Source: Daldinia sp. FL1419 (taxonomy: Eukaryota; Ascomycota; Sordariomycetes; Xylariales; Hypoxylaceae). Taken from it: a stretch of DNA of 64,000 bases. The notes under the pieces were generated by a model, which was not told the origin of the DNA, made no database searches, and worked only from the letters and a program-made list of their open reading frames with translations. A program made the translations under genes and the position numbers. This document shows positions 1-12,500 of the stretch, one piece after another. Positions within the stretch are counted from its first letter, which is position 1. The number at the start of each line of letters is the position of its first letter. The stretch lies in NCBI GenBank assembly GCA_025201765.1, contig MU623428.1:91363-155362 (forward strand), read 5' to 3'.

Positions 1-272
1 GATACGATAGGCTTTCGCCGTGGCTAACAAATCTGAATATGCTAGCTGCGATTGCTCGAGGTCGGCTTTGGAGAGTACGGCGTGAGCTGGTCGGGGCGGA
101 GGCGGGAGTGGTAGGCTGTATTGAGAAAGCGGATTGGCTGTGGAGGCATACGAGTATGTTGGCGACGCGGGAAGAGGGATTTGAGAGGGAGATGGCGACG
201 GCGGCCTACCAGAGGTTGTACCAGACGTTGATGCTCGTGCTGCTGACGGCATTGTTGCCTTCGCCTAAATAG
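1..272 (+). CDS. 3' end of an unidentified gene (partial)
   Basis: The reading frame is open from base 3 of the window to a TAG stop at 270-272, so this is best read as the last roughly 90 codons of a gene that begins outside the window. The visible peptide is rich in Arg, Leu and Ala and ends in a short hydrophobic stretch (LMLVLLTALLPSP) just before the stop. I do not recognise a family. A run of CT dinucleotides starts right after the stop. It could also be a chance open frame, because only one end is visible. Confidence 0.35.
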   Translation, partial: YDRLSPWLTNLNMLAAIARGRLWRVRRELVGAEAGVVGCIEKADWLWRHTSMLATREEGFEREMATAAYQRLYQTLMLVLLTALLPSPK

Positions 273-1390
273 AGCTTTCTCTCTCTCTCTCTCTTTCTTA
301 ATATCGGTATCGGTGTGGTTGATTCTGGTTGGCGGGACTTGTTTACTTTCTATTTGCGTCTGGATAGTAATCCCGGGGGGGGAGGGGGACTCTAGACGAT
401 CCGATAGTGATAGCGTAGCAACGGTTGGAGTGGATTCGAGCTAGAGTAGCAGTTGATAATACCTAATAATTAATTCATTGGGCTAATGACGGTAGAGACG
501 ACATAATCCAACGGGTTTATGTAGCCACATACGAATATACGTGTGTAGTCTACCTATAAAAAACTAATAATAAACAGGAAAAGTAGGAGAATTGTTGAAA
601 GGGTGGACAAGGAAGGATTTCACAAGGGCGCACAGAATAATCTAGAGACAAAAAGTTGAACACACGATGGAAGAATGAATCTTGTTTCGGAACTTTGTTA
701 AATAGAAAGCTTGGGTTAGGTAAGATAAAGTAAGGTAAGGTCAGGTATCTTTGCTGCTGATGGGGGCAGCTATTGGCGGCCATTAACAAGTTAGCAGCCA
801 CCTAGCAGCCACCAAAGGTTAACCCAGTTTTTAAGCCACCTCCACCACCTCCACCCAACTCCAACTATTACCATAAGATAACGTATTTATTCCCCCCTAA
901 CCTAATGAACGTCTCTTATAGACATCTAAACGATGTAACCGTCTAGTTATACCTCACAACACGCCTAGAATTTTGATGACATTATCATATAGCAGTCGCT
1001 ATAGTTGTACAGATTCAACTTGCCCATTTCTAGCTCAGATTCTATCATTATTATAATATCCAAACGAAAGTAATAATACGTTGAATCTTGTAAAACTCGG
1101 CCAAAACGCCTACCTATAAACTACAGACTACATTTCTAGGGGCGTCAAGTGGAAGTCGAACACCCAATCATATTCACAATCATACAATGACGTCTAGCCA
1201 TTCTGATTTACACTGTGAAACATCTCTAGCATCCAATCCACGGCGGACACCATTCGTACTGGAATATCATACGGACTATCTCGCATAATTAGTGGCGTAG
1301 TAGTATGAGTATGTATCTCTCTTCATTCCAGGTCAATACGCTTCTAACCTAGTGAGCTCATTGGATATCTACCTCCTTAGATTATCGATC
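273..1390. other. Intergenic, low-complexity patches
   Basis: No supportable gene. The stretch contains a CT microsatellite at about 277-298 and a G-rich run at about 374-387. It is AT-rich towards 900-1350. Small open frames here have no coding character. Confidence 0.6.
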
Positions 1391-2484
<1,094 letters not shown>

Positions 2485-2485
2485 C

Positions 2486-3120
2486 TAGGTAAGAAATAAA
2501 CTATGAAATGCCCGTTAATGACCTAGTTAAGCGGGTCGGAGTTGGAACCGAGGTATTGACTCAACGTGTTGGTTGGTTTCCGGTCGTAGTTTTTCTTTTC
2601 TTTTCTTTTCTTTCCCTGTCACGCAAGACCAAACTTCAAAACTTGGCGGGACAATTGGGGCAGTTGGGGCAGTTGGGGCAGTTGGGGGGCAGTTGGGGCT
2701 AGCTTTCCCGCTGTCTCAGTGTAGGGGGTACGTACGGATCCGTATGTTTGTACCTAACCTTAACTCCTTTGTCTAGGCGATTGGCCGATTGGCTATGTAC
2801 ATCCCATCCCTGGGCGCTCCTACCCGTAACACAACGACTTAGGGGGTATTGTATTGTACGGACGATTACCTTATGTGCCGCTTAAGCTAATGCAGCGGCC
2901 CACTGCGGTACCAAACGCTATGGCGGTTGGAAGTTAATGCTGGGCGATATGCTGACTGATCCTTGGTAATCGCTGAAAAATCGGTCGAAACAGCCCCCCT
3001 AATGGTTCACCTTAGCGACTTACACTGGGAATCTCGGTGAAGCTACGGCGGGAGACGAATTACAAATGGCTTCAACTGCCTCCCGTTCCTTTCTCTATAC
3101 AGTCGCTACCTTTTTATGCA
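2486..3120. repeat. Intergenic with GGGGCAGTT tandem repeat
   Basis: Divergent spacer between the thioesterase (-) and the dioxygenase (+). It contains TTTTC repeats at about 2589-2612 and about four copies of a 9-base unit GGGGCAGTT at about 2656-2698. No gene is seen. Confidence 0.7.
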
Positions 3121-4357
3121 ATGCATTCCTATAGACTAATTACTAGGACAGTTTTGGTTATATCGCTTCTTGTCGCAATTGTGGCTTTTTTATTCTCATC
3201 ATCGCTCTTCCGCGCCGTCTTACCCCTTTCCATCTTAAAGCCTATTTCCTCCATTATAGCTCTATATCAAACGTCAACAAGCTCACCTACATCGTCAATG
3301 TCGACTACCAAGCCCCCAGTTTACTTTTTCGGCCACGGTGGTGTAAGTTATATGAGTTGGACTTGACTTCCGTTCCTAGGTCTAACTTGGAAACCTAGCC
3401 GGATATCCAATATAGGACAGATCATCCCGCTTATCCGATTCTACAAGGCATAGGCAGGGAGATTACTGAGAAAGTGAAACCCAAAGCCGTGGTAGTCTTC
3501 TCTGGTCATTGGGAGGCCGAACCTAATGTCATCGAGGTCAACACTGCTGAGTACACGGACCTGATTTATGAGTGCGTTTTTATCGAATAGGATTCGTCAC
3601 AAGGGCTGATACTGATAAATCCTGTAGCTTCCACGGCTTCCCACCCGAGTTCTATAAGGCACAATATCCTAATAGAGGAAGCCCTGAACTAGGCTCCAAG
3701 ATCATCGACCTCCTAGCAAAAGCCGGCATTAAGGCAAAAGGGGTAACTAGAGGTCTTGACCATGGAGTATGGTCGGGATTTCATGTTGGTACGTTGCTAT
3801 TTCCTAGCCGCAACAAGCCGTTTCATAATTCTCGCCTTCGCTGACATTATTTAGCTTTCCATCCGGAAGAAAACCCTCTTAATGTCCCTTTAGTTCAGGT
3901 AAGCATATACGCTAACCAGGACGTGGACATGCATTATAAACTAGGGCAAGCCATTGCTTCTCTGCGCGACGAGAATATCGTCATCATCGGCGCAGGGATG
4001 TCTGTACATAACCTCAGAGACTTTTTCTCAACTGGGGGCGACCCGAGACCGCTACCTTATACAGTATCCTTTGACGAGGCTTTGAAAGATGCGGTCGAGT
4101 CTTCACCGAGTGAACGGCGGGCTCTTATGAAAGAGGTTGTTAAGCGACCTGACGCCAGACAAGCCCATCCAGTAAGTCCTAGCAATCTTAGATAATGGCA
4201 GAGTGCGGCTAATATTCCTCAGCGATTTGATCACTTAATGCCGCTCTACGTAGCGATCGGTGCGGCCGGTGATGATGAGGGAAAGAGATCATGGACATTG
4301 CATGAAGGCAGTATGGCTTGGGCCCAGTATAGATTCGGAAAAGTCCCCGGGTCATAA
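3121..4357 (+). CDS. DODA/LigB-type extradiol aromatic ring-opening dioxygenase
   Basis: Member of the class III extradiol dioxygenase superfamily (4,5-DOPA dioxygenase/LigB fold), a nonheme metal enzyme that opens catechol-type rings. Exons: 3121-3342, 3399-3571, 3628-3788, 3855-4171 and 4223-4357, giving 335 residues. Candidate metal ligands sit in FFGHGG, FSGHWEAE and LDHGVW; FHGFP and IIGAGMSVHNL are also typical. All splice junctions have GT..AG and keep phase. The ATG at 3121 adds a 59-residue leader with one hydrophobic segment (VLVISLLVAIVAFLFSSSLF), suggesting a membrane-anchored or secreted form. An alternative start at 3298 (MSTTKPP) gives a standard 276-residue cytosolic enzyme. 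The physiological substrate cannot be told from sequence. Confidence 0.88.
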
Positions 4358-4721
4358 GTAGATTGGCAGTGGAGGATTGAAGTCGTGGAGTTCTGCAATT
4401 ATCTGGCAACCCCCTCAGATTATCCGCGAGCCTCGTAACGTTAAAATGCCATACTATCAGCCAATGTTCCATGTTTCCCGTATGACCAGCGGATGACACA
4501 TAGCACAAGTATCTAGGCGATGTCTTAAATAAACCGTTTCGCATAGGCTAGTTACATATTTTGTGTACCGAGCCGTTCCCGAGATCTCGCCCGAGCGATA
4601 TGACAGTGGCTCCTGAGCTCATGTATAAATTCCCCTGGCCTCCGCGCCGGCATAAAACCCAGTAATCCAGACTCTCGCGACTGGGTCTAGTTGTATTCGC
4701 ATAGTATCTACCTACCTAGTT
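4358..4721. other. Intergenic spacer
   Basis: Short spacer between two plus-strand genes. No gene or clear repeat is seen. Confidence 0.6.
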
Positions 4722-6229
4722 ATGGATGATCTTTCGCGTCTTGAGAGCCAATCTGGCATTCACAACAGCGACCCGAACCAAGGTACGTCCCGTAGCAATC
4801 TCGTTCAATGATAATGCTAGGTAACTACGTTAGTTTTAGCACGCCCCAATATATATCACGTTTTCGAACAAGCCTATTGTCTTCGAACTCCCTTATTTAC
4901 TCCGAGGATGAACTATTCTAATGGATAAAAGCTACGAGCCTTGCCAATGGCATCACCCCTATGATTTTGGGTATGATTTATCATAAGATGACGAGAGCCT
5001 TTGGGATCTTGTTCAATGCTAGCCTTGGAAACTCCCAGTCTGATATACCACCATATATCCACGAGAGCAGTAAGTAAGCCTATAGAGCGTCCATCCACGA
5101 CGCATTTGCTTAAAAGCCTACCTAGTTGTTCGGTATTCAAGGGGCTATCCGCGACTTGCGGCGTTGGTTGCATCGGATCAAGATAACTTAATCATTCGCC
5201 AATTCGGCTACTTACATGCGAGGGTACTATTAGATCTTCAAGATAAGCTTCAAGGGTACGAGGAAGATCTTGAGAGATGTGATAGAGAAAGTCGCAAGGA
5301 GGGGCCTCCAGCGGGGAATGCACATAGTTTAGAGTCGATCCAGAAGATGGACTTACTCATGAAGATTGAAGATACATTGAAGAGATATAGTAAGTTATAT
5401 GGCTGGACACTCTGTAGGTATAATAAGGCCTGCTAACCTATTCTCAAATCAGGGGCAATGATGGACTACCCCCATTTCCAGCATAAGCCCCCGGAGATAG
5501 ACATCAGGAGCTTGATAAATCTTTGTAAGAGGCATGCTCCCAGCACTAACGATAAGAAGAAGTATTACCTGCGTAAAGACGACCTCATAATGTTGGGGTC
5601 GCCCGAAGACAAGGCGCGGATAGATAAACAGCTAGCCAAATTCCTATTTCACAAGCCTAGCAAGCTAGTAAGAGTGGGTATACCCATCCCAAGGGAAGCT
5701 ATACAAGACGGATAAAGCGATGATTAAATATAAGGCTGACGTATATGTGGTATAGGCAGTTTTGGGGGATGCGGTAAGTTCGAAAAACCAGCCCAGATAC
5801 TTCAAACAATCTTTGTAATGCTTCACAGGAGGGAACCCGTCGGCAGAGGGGTTTTATCATCCTCAGCAAAGACAAGATCAGCGCCGCCATGGAAGTCATC
5901 CTTATCTCCACACTTATCGTGGTTCTAATATTCCCGATTTATCCCTTGTACGTACTATGCCAGGGAGACATGACTCCTCCCAGGCTAGTAAATATCCTGT
6001 TCATTCTGGCCGGGTTTACATGCATCTTCGCTTGTTGTCTGAACTATGTGACCCGGCCGAAAAGACAGGAATTGTTTGCATATTGCGTAGGGTTAGTATG
6101 AAATTTAATTCATATCCAATTCAGTCAGACACTTTAGATGTAGTTAACTAACGAAAGTGCAGGTATATAGCAATACTTACCGCGTTCGTAAGCCAAACGC
6201 TTCAAAACAATAAAGGGGAATCAGGGTAA
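4722..6229 (+). CDS. DUF6594-family membrane protein
   Basis: Fungal-specific family of unknown function with an N-terminal soluble region and C-terminal transmembrane helices. Proposed exons: 4722-4782, 5126-5389, 5453-5667, 5829-6091 and 6163-6229, giving 289 residues. The family's opening is clear in exon 2 (GYPRLAALVASDQDN, then IIRQFGYLHARVLLDLQDKL). A Lys/Arg-rich middle follows, then three hydrophobic helices in exons 4 and 5 (around MEVILISTLIVVLIFPIYPL, NILFILAGFTCIFACC, IAILTAFV). Intron 1 would be 343 bases, unusually long for this window, so the first exon is the weakest part of the model. The other three introns are canonical and keep frame. Confidence 0.75.
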
Positions 6230-7457
6230 AAAGGCATAGGTACCATGAAATAGCAATAAGGTCTCTCACACCTATTTTCCTTAACATCCACCCGGGTATT
6301 TGAAAACATTATCGATTAGACGCAACTCGATAGAGTACGATCCTGTGGCTTACACGATATTAACGCACCGCAGCGCGAACGCTTTTGGCAGTAACCTCGA
6401 GAGGACTTACCATCACATGCCAGGGATTTCTCATACACGCAATGTCTCTAGCCCCGTCCCCAACGGAAGTATTCTAGACGTCTCTTAAGCGCTGTGGATG
6501 CGCTCTTGGGTGTTATAGTGTATTTATTCGATGATATTCTAGATAGAACATGCCTACACGGACGTAAATTGCATTATTCTTATTGCCATCATACCTACAA
6601 TGTTTGGTGTTATAGATTACTCTAGAATTAACTCTGTCTGAATAAGCTGTGAGCTATCTTAGACTATAATACATACCTAGGTAGGTAGGTAGATCGTAGA
6701 CTCCTAAGCCCCTTGAAGTTAAATTTAGGAAACAAACCGTGTGACAGCATTTTTGATAAATCTCAAGGACTCATTTGAACAATTTCTTCCGTGACTCATT
6801 TACTTGCTTGATATAATGAGATGTTTCATTCAAATATGCAAACGATGAGGCAAGCGACAGTATCTCCTCTATGAGCTACTACCATATAGAACCAACATGC
6901 TGGGGTATCCACAGAAAGTCTACGGTAACGAGGTTGTTTACATGCTTATTAACCCTCTGAATGAGCCAGCATTCGCAATTAATCATCAAACATCAACGGA
7001 GCGTGCTGGGATACCTGTATTCCTAAGTCGTCAACAACCATATAGAAGTGATTTTGCTATTGGTCATGGTTGTACTTGTTATAGTTTCTTATATTTGCAT
7101 TTGTCAAGTTCATACTGTTTGTTACTCGGAAGACGACAAATTGTTGGTTGTGAATGTGCACATTTGTGCCTAGGTATACTAGTCAGAAACTCCCCTCCCT
7201 ATAAGAACCTTTGGAATGGGACGTTCGGGCGGTGTTTTCTGCTTCATGGTCAACTCTAACCACGAGTTTAGTCAACGAAAGCAACTAGCACTCCTTTAGA
7301 TTGAATAGATCGAATGAGAGAAACGAAACTTGAGTTAGTTATTCTTCCAAGTAGAATCGTAAGGGAATACCTAGACTTTACCTAGTTGTCTAGATATCAA
7401 TACGTTAATATAAGGTCACTGACAGCTCTCTTGCACTGTTAAAGGAACTCCTCTACA
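6230..7457. other. Gene-poor spacer
   Basis: AT-rich spacer with a TAGGTAGG cluster near 6676-6693. An open frame at 6897-7259 (120 codons) has no recognisable domain, no splice context and AT-rich codons, so I do not call it a gene. Confidence 0.5.
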
Positions 7458-7727
7458 ATGGGGAACGGGAAGATTGTAGACAACCCCGAGGACTCTGCCG
7501 AGACTGATCGCGAAAGTGCTTCCCCAAAGCCGTCTCCTGCTAGATCTAAGGTTAGTCCCTTCTAGCACGAAAACGGATCTAATACTCACAGCTACTTAGG
7601 ATAATTTGAAAGTTTGTAGCACTGCAAGAAATGCTTGTCTTTATGTTCAGGCCAGGATGATGTACGATATCGAAAAGGATTTACTCTTTTGGCAGGTTCA
7701 GTTGCCGGGGGAAGTGGAATGGCGTAA
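7458..7727 (+). CDS. Possible small two-exon gene of unknown function
   Basis: A 31-codon first exon (7458-7550, starting MGNGKIVDNPEDSAETDRES) ends at a GTTAGT donor. A TTTGTAG acceptor at 7619 leads in frame to a Cys/Lys-rich second exon (HCKKCLSLCSGQDD) that stops at 7725-7727, giving about 66 residues. Nothing is recognisable. It may instead be the decayed start of a larger gene, since coding-like stretches in other frames follow to about 7830. Low confidence. Confidence 0.2.
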
Positions 7728-8303
7728 CTTTGGGTTGGAATATGTGGCATTCCTACATCCTACCGTTCCTAGATGATTCCGAATTTGATACCGTGCAAGA
7801 GTATCCGGCAAGGGCCTCGATATGCTAAATGCGGATAAAGGAAGACAAGATAATGTCTATTACACGCGAGGGGGTACTAGCATAGCACACTTGCGGTTTG
7901 CGAATTCTGGTGGTCGTTTATTTCGTTCGCTGCGATGTATTTCAATGGAGAGGCGTTACAGGAATATGTAGTCCCCCTAAAAATCAAACGGGGTGTTAAT
8001 ATGTGAAGCTACGTAATTATTTATTATTATTTCATGTGTTCGATAGAGCTTCTTGACGGTCGGCTACCCACCTAAATATCGATCACGAGATTATATGGAC
8101 GGATAGAGCAATATTCACCCTGAAATATCCCAATGGAATTTGCGGAATGGGTTTATTTGCGCATAGCCTTTGCCGTTGTTAAGTCAGCATGCAAAAGTGA
8201 CTCCTAAATTTTCAGAACTCGACGGTATTGCCCGTCTAAGTCTAAAATAAAAGAGACTCAAGTATAAACTAAGTCAACGACGAAAGAGCAAAAAGAAAAG
8301 TGA
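7728..8303. other. Spacer upstream of the tRNA
   Basis: No gene supported. The first 100 bases may contain decayed coding sequence; the remainder is AT-rich. Confidence 0.4.
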
Positions 8304-8377
8304 TGATCGAACCCAGGCTCGAACTGGGGACCTTCAGTGTGTTAGACTGACGTGATAACCAACTACACCATCCGACC
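8304..8377 (-). tRNA. tRNA-Val (anticodon AAC)
   Basis: On the minus strand a full cloverleaf is readable. The acceptor stem GGTCGGA pairs with TTCGATC (two G-U pairs) and is followed by discriminator A. The D arm contains TAGTTGGTTATCA. The anticodon stem TCAGT/ACTGA encloses loop CTAACAC, so the anticodon is AAC. The T arm contains GTTCGAGCC. It is 74 bases long with no intron and no encoded CCA. Confidence 0.93.
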
Positions 8378-8740
8378 GGTTGTTGTTGTAAAGTGGGCGG
8401 AAAACTTTTCTTATATTCTTGTTTGTGCGCGCACAGACCAGTTTCACGGATCCTCCTCGCCTCCTCGTCAATCCTCTTCTACTTATCTCACCTCAACGAC
8501 TAACCAAACCTATTCTAATAAGTTATAATTAGCTTCGCAACACTAAACTCGTCTTTCGGGCTCATCTAATTCATAATACTTTTATCAATTGAAATGCTGT
8601 AGTATCGAAGTATCCAACCCTTATTTTCGCAACTAAAAAGAGGTTTGTTTATCGTACCTTGATGCGCCTGATGCGCTGCCTTTTTCTCCCATTCAATAAC
8701 CGAATTGATAATCCAACTTAATGACGTAACTCCACCGATA

Positions 8741-9165
8741 ACGTGCCCCACAAGTCAGCCGGTCAAACTAGTCAACCGGTCAGCAAAAATACATACAAAA
8801 TACGTCTGTGCGTAAACGTGCGTTTTATTCGAAAAAAATCGTATCAAAATTCGGTTTGAAGATTTAAAATCCTCTTGGAATGCTGATAATTGTAGTATTT
8901 TTTGAAAATTTTGTACGAATTTATTCAATTAAATACCCGAAAAGTGGGCCCGAAATATTCAATATCTTAATTATCTTCCTTTATATGCACCGGGGATTTT
9001 TTTCAAATTTTTTATAAATTCAGATATATATAACATAAAATATATCAAAATTTGAAAAAATAAAATCAAGAATTCGTAAAGTTAATATTTTCGAATTTCT
9101 TGAATTTCCGGTTATATTTCGGCTGACCGGTTGACTAGTTTGACCGGCTGACTTGTGGGGTACGT
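8741..9165. mobile_element. Mariner-like MITE with 44-bp terminal inverted repeats
   Basis: The sequence 8741-8784 (starting ACGTGCCCCACAAGTCAGCC) is repeated in inverted orientation at 9122-9165 with a single mismatch (G/A at position 5). Both ends are flanked by TA (8739-8740 and 9166-9167), as expected for the TA target-site duplication of Tc1/mariner elements. The interior is AT-rich and has no open frame, so this is a non-autonomous copy. A transposase source is not in the window. Confidence 0.85.
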
Positions 9166-9167
9166 TA

Positions 9168-10275
9168 AGCTCACGATCATTCTCCTTGGTTTGCAGCTAA
9201 CCAATCGGATTATTTTTTCGTGTATCTATTAGGTCCTCAGCATTACATACACTACTTACCTCTTACATAAAGGCAGCTTCATTGGTATTGATCAATTCTC
9301 AACTTCTTCGCTATCGGTAACGTCCGGGGCGGGACACAAGCATTTTGTCTTCGGAAAAGCTCCACACCTTTCTTATCAGCCTGTCCGACTTCTTTCGGCT
9401 TTGCGATTGGTCAATGGCTTCTGATAAGTTTCCGCTTACACGTTGATGGGGGTCACAGATTTGCTACCTCGTTGATCCCGACCCTGGTTTCGTTTTGTCT
9501 TGGATCTGACATTGCGATTCTATTTGCGGCGCTTATCAATATGGATGTGCATGTCTTGGGGCAGACGAGATTACGGTATGTACTGCTTACCTACCTACTT
9601 ACGCACGGCATGCTTGGCCTGATAGCAGACGCAATAAAGTCGTGTAAGTCCGCGATAGACGAGCGAACCTTATCGGGCACTTACGTCTCGAATCTCGAAA
9701 TACCTAACGGTTACATATCTAATAAGAATCTACACAAGCTCCGAACCTTGAATGGCTACGGTGGTAACAAGCTACAGTTGCAAAAGGACCTAGCCGGCTG
9801 CAATGTATCCCATCCTTCTTCGGTAGATACGTCCATTACCAGCCGTCCGGCCTGGAATGTGATAGGCTCGTTTACCAACAAGAAATTCATATCTGGTAAG
9901 ACATTGGCCGGCATTCCCTCCTTTGTGCAATTCCCTACCCTAAGGCGAGGGTCCCTGTTATGCGGGGGTTGTTCCATCACATACTTGTGGTAGGGTAGGC
10001 CCGGTAGGCTGCCATGTTAGGACGCCAATCTGGGGGCGTAACATGGAGAGCCTCGAGCGCGGAGGCTAGCTCACTGATAAGAGAATTGTGTATTATATTA
10101 TACATCGGGCAGCCTGTCGCGAACGTGGCTTGGTAACCCAAAGACTGTATAATATTATGTCCTGCTCTAAACTCTGCCACCTTTCGGTTAAAGAGTGATT
10201 CTTCTTGTTGACTTTCTCTTAACGACGTCTTTACTTCCATCCTGCGTCGCGGTTTTCATCTCTGTAGAAGGAAAT
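9168..10275. other. Spacer upstream of the urea transporter
   Basis: About 1.1 kb without a supportable gene. Open frames of 173 codons (9472-9993, +) and 87 codons (-) have no recognisable domain. The stretch serves as the promoter region of the downstream symporter. Confidence 0.45.
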
Positions 10276-12500
10276 ATGGCAGCCGCAACGGTCGGCGCGC
10301 CTTTAGATCAAGGCGTTGGATATGGCATCGTCTTGGGTCTGGGCTTTGGATTCGCCCTAGGAATGGTAAGTAGACGCTTGCGCCTGATCTCCGGCCTTTT
10401 GCGACTTGGGCCTATATCCTCGAAACGGTATACGTGCTAATGTCGGTACGCAGATTCTAGTTACGTTCATCCTCAAGCGATACAACTCGGAACTCCAAAC
10501 CTCCGAAATGTTCACCACCGCCGGCCGCACAGTAAAGAGTGGATTAGTCGGATCTGCAGTAGTATCCTCGTGGACTTGGGCGGCTACACTCCTACAGAGC
10601 TCCGGTGTCTGCTATAGATATGGTGTCTCCGGGCCGTTTTGGTATGCGTCCGGAGCTACGGTTCAGATCCTACTCTTTGCGACGCTAGCTATCGAGTTAA
10701 AGCGACGCGCCCCCAATGCGCATACGTTCCTTGAAGTGTAAGTTTGCAGCGCCTATGATTTTCAAATATTCACGAAACTTACGACCGAGAAGAATCAAAG
10801 CCCGCTACGGAACGATACCGCATATCGTGTTTATGGTCTTCGGCCTCGTGACCAACATTCTCGTTAGTCTCATGCTGGTAGTTGGCGGCTCGGCTACGGT
10901 GAACGCGCTCACGGGGATGCACACGATCGCGGCGATATATCTCCTACCTGTCGGTGTTATAGCATACACTCTTGTCGGTGGATTGAAAGCGACTATCCTA
11001 ACGGATTGGATTCACACTTTCATCCTGCTTATACTTATCATCATATTTTCCTTGACGGCGTATGCCTCCTCCGACAGACTCGGTTCCCCATCGGCTGTCT
11101 ACGACCTCCTAGTCGAAGCCGCGTTGAGCCATCCAGTCGAAGGCAATGCTCAGGGGAGCTATCTAACCATGCGCTCGAAAGAAGGGGCCATCTTCTTCGT
11201 GATTAACATTGTAGGCAACTTTGGTACCGTGTTCCTTGATAACGGATACTATAATAAGGCTATCGCTGCTTCGCCGGTTCACGCCCTGCCGGGTTATATC
11301 CTCGGTGGTCTCAGCTGGTTTGCAATCCCGTGGCTGACCGCCACCACCATGGGCCTTTCCGCTCTGGCTTTAGAGAACACGCCTGCATTTCCGACATACC
11401 CCAACCGCATGTCGGAAGCCGATGTCTCGGCTGGCCTCGTGCTCCCGTACGCCGCCGTCGCCTTACTTGGTAAAGGTGGCGCGGTAGGTACGCTCCTGAT
11501 CATATTCATGGCTGTCACGTCGGCTACCTCTTCCGAACTGATCGCCGTCTCCTCTATTTTCACTTATGATCTCTACCGTACTTACTTTAAACCCGACGCC
11601 AGCGGAAGACGCCTCATCTACATGTCTCACGTCGTCGTCGTGGTATACGCGCTCTTTATTTCCACCTTTTCGGTTGGGCTCTACTATGCTGGTATATCTA
11701 TGGGCTATCTCTATCTCATGATGGGCTGCGTCATCTCGTCTGCAGTGATACCTGCCACACTGACGCTCGTATGGAAAGGGCAGAATAAATGGGCTGCGGC
11801 TCTATCGCCTATTTTCGGACTGGCGTTGGCTTTAATCGCATGGCTAGTCACTGCGCGTAAGGAGTGCGGCGCTTTAGATGTCGCGTGCACGGGATCTAAT
11901 AACCCGATGCTTGCTGGGAACGTCGTTGCGCTGCTTTCCCCGCTAGTACTCATCCCGGTCTTTACTCTCATATTCGGGATGGATAACTACGACTGGAAGT
12001 CGATGATGGCTATTCGTCGGGGTGATGATCATGAACTTGCTTCCGCGGCTGGTGTGGACTTGGAACAGACAGCGACGGGGCACGAGGAGACGGTAAATGA
12101 AATGGCCGAAGAGCAAGCAAAATTGTCACGAGCTAGCAAGATTTCTAAGTGGACGACGGTCGGATTGACGCTCGCGTTCTTAGTATTGTGGCCGTTCCCC
12201 ATGTACGGTAGCAGCTATGTCTTCTCGAAGCCCTTCTTTACAGGTTGGATTACCGTGGGCATTATCTGGATCTTCTGCTCGCTCGGTGCTGTGGGGATCT
12301 TCCCCGTGTTTGAAGGTCGACAGACATTGGCGAGGACTTTCAAGGCAATTATTTTGGATTTATCAGGAAAGAGACATGTCAGGGCCATCCGTGCAGAGAA
12401 TGAGGCCACCGCTATCGACGGAAAGCTAGCGTTGGGCACTGAGACGCCACCAAACTTGAAGGAGCCCGTCAAGACGGAGACGGGAGAGAAGGTGGAGTAG
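10276..12500 (+). CDS. DUR3-type urea/solute symporter (SSS family)
   Basis: Plasma-membrane sodium:solute symporter family protein, closest in style to fungal DUR3, which imports urea (and polyamines in yeast) with H+. Exons: 10276-10365, 10454-10737 and 10793-12500, giving 693 residues, the usual size. Typical stretches are [48 protein letters not shown] (spanning the second splice) and [20 protein letters not shown]. About 14-15 hydrophobic helices are visible, followed by a hydrophilic C-terminal tail. The second acceptor is ambiguous: GAG followed by AAG, three bases apart. I chose AAG because EVIKARYG matches the family. The copper amine oxidase lies 2.6 kb downstream on the same strand, so both could serve nitrogen acquisition; that link is inference. 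Confidence 0.9.

Noticed and set aside
6897..7259. 120-codon plus-strand open frame
   Set aside because: AT-rich codons, no recognisable domain or splicing signals.
9472..9993. 173-codon plus-strand open frame as a gene
   Set aside because: No domain, no splice context and overlapping minus-strand frames of similar quality.
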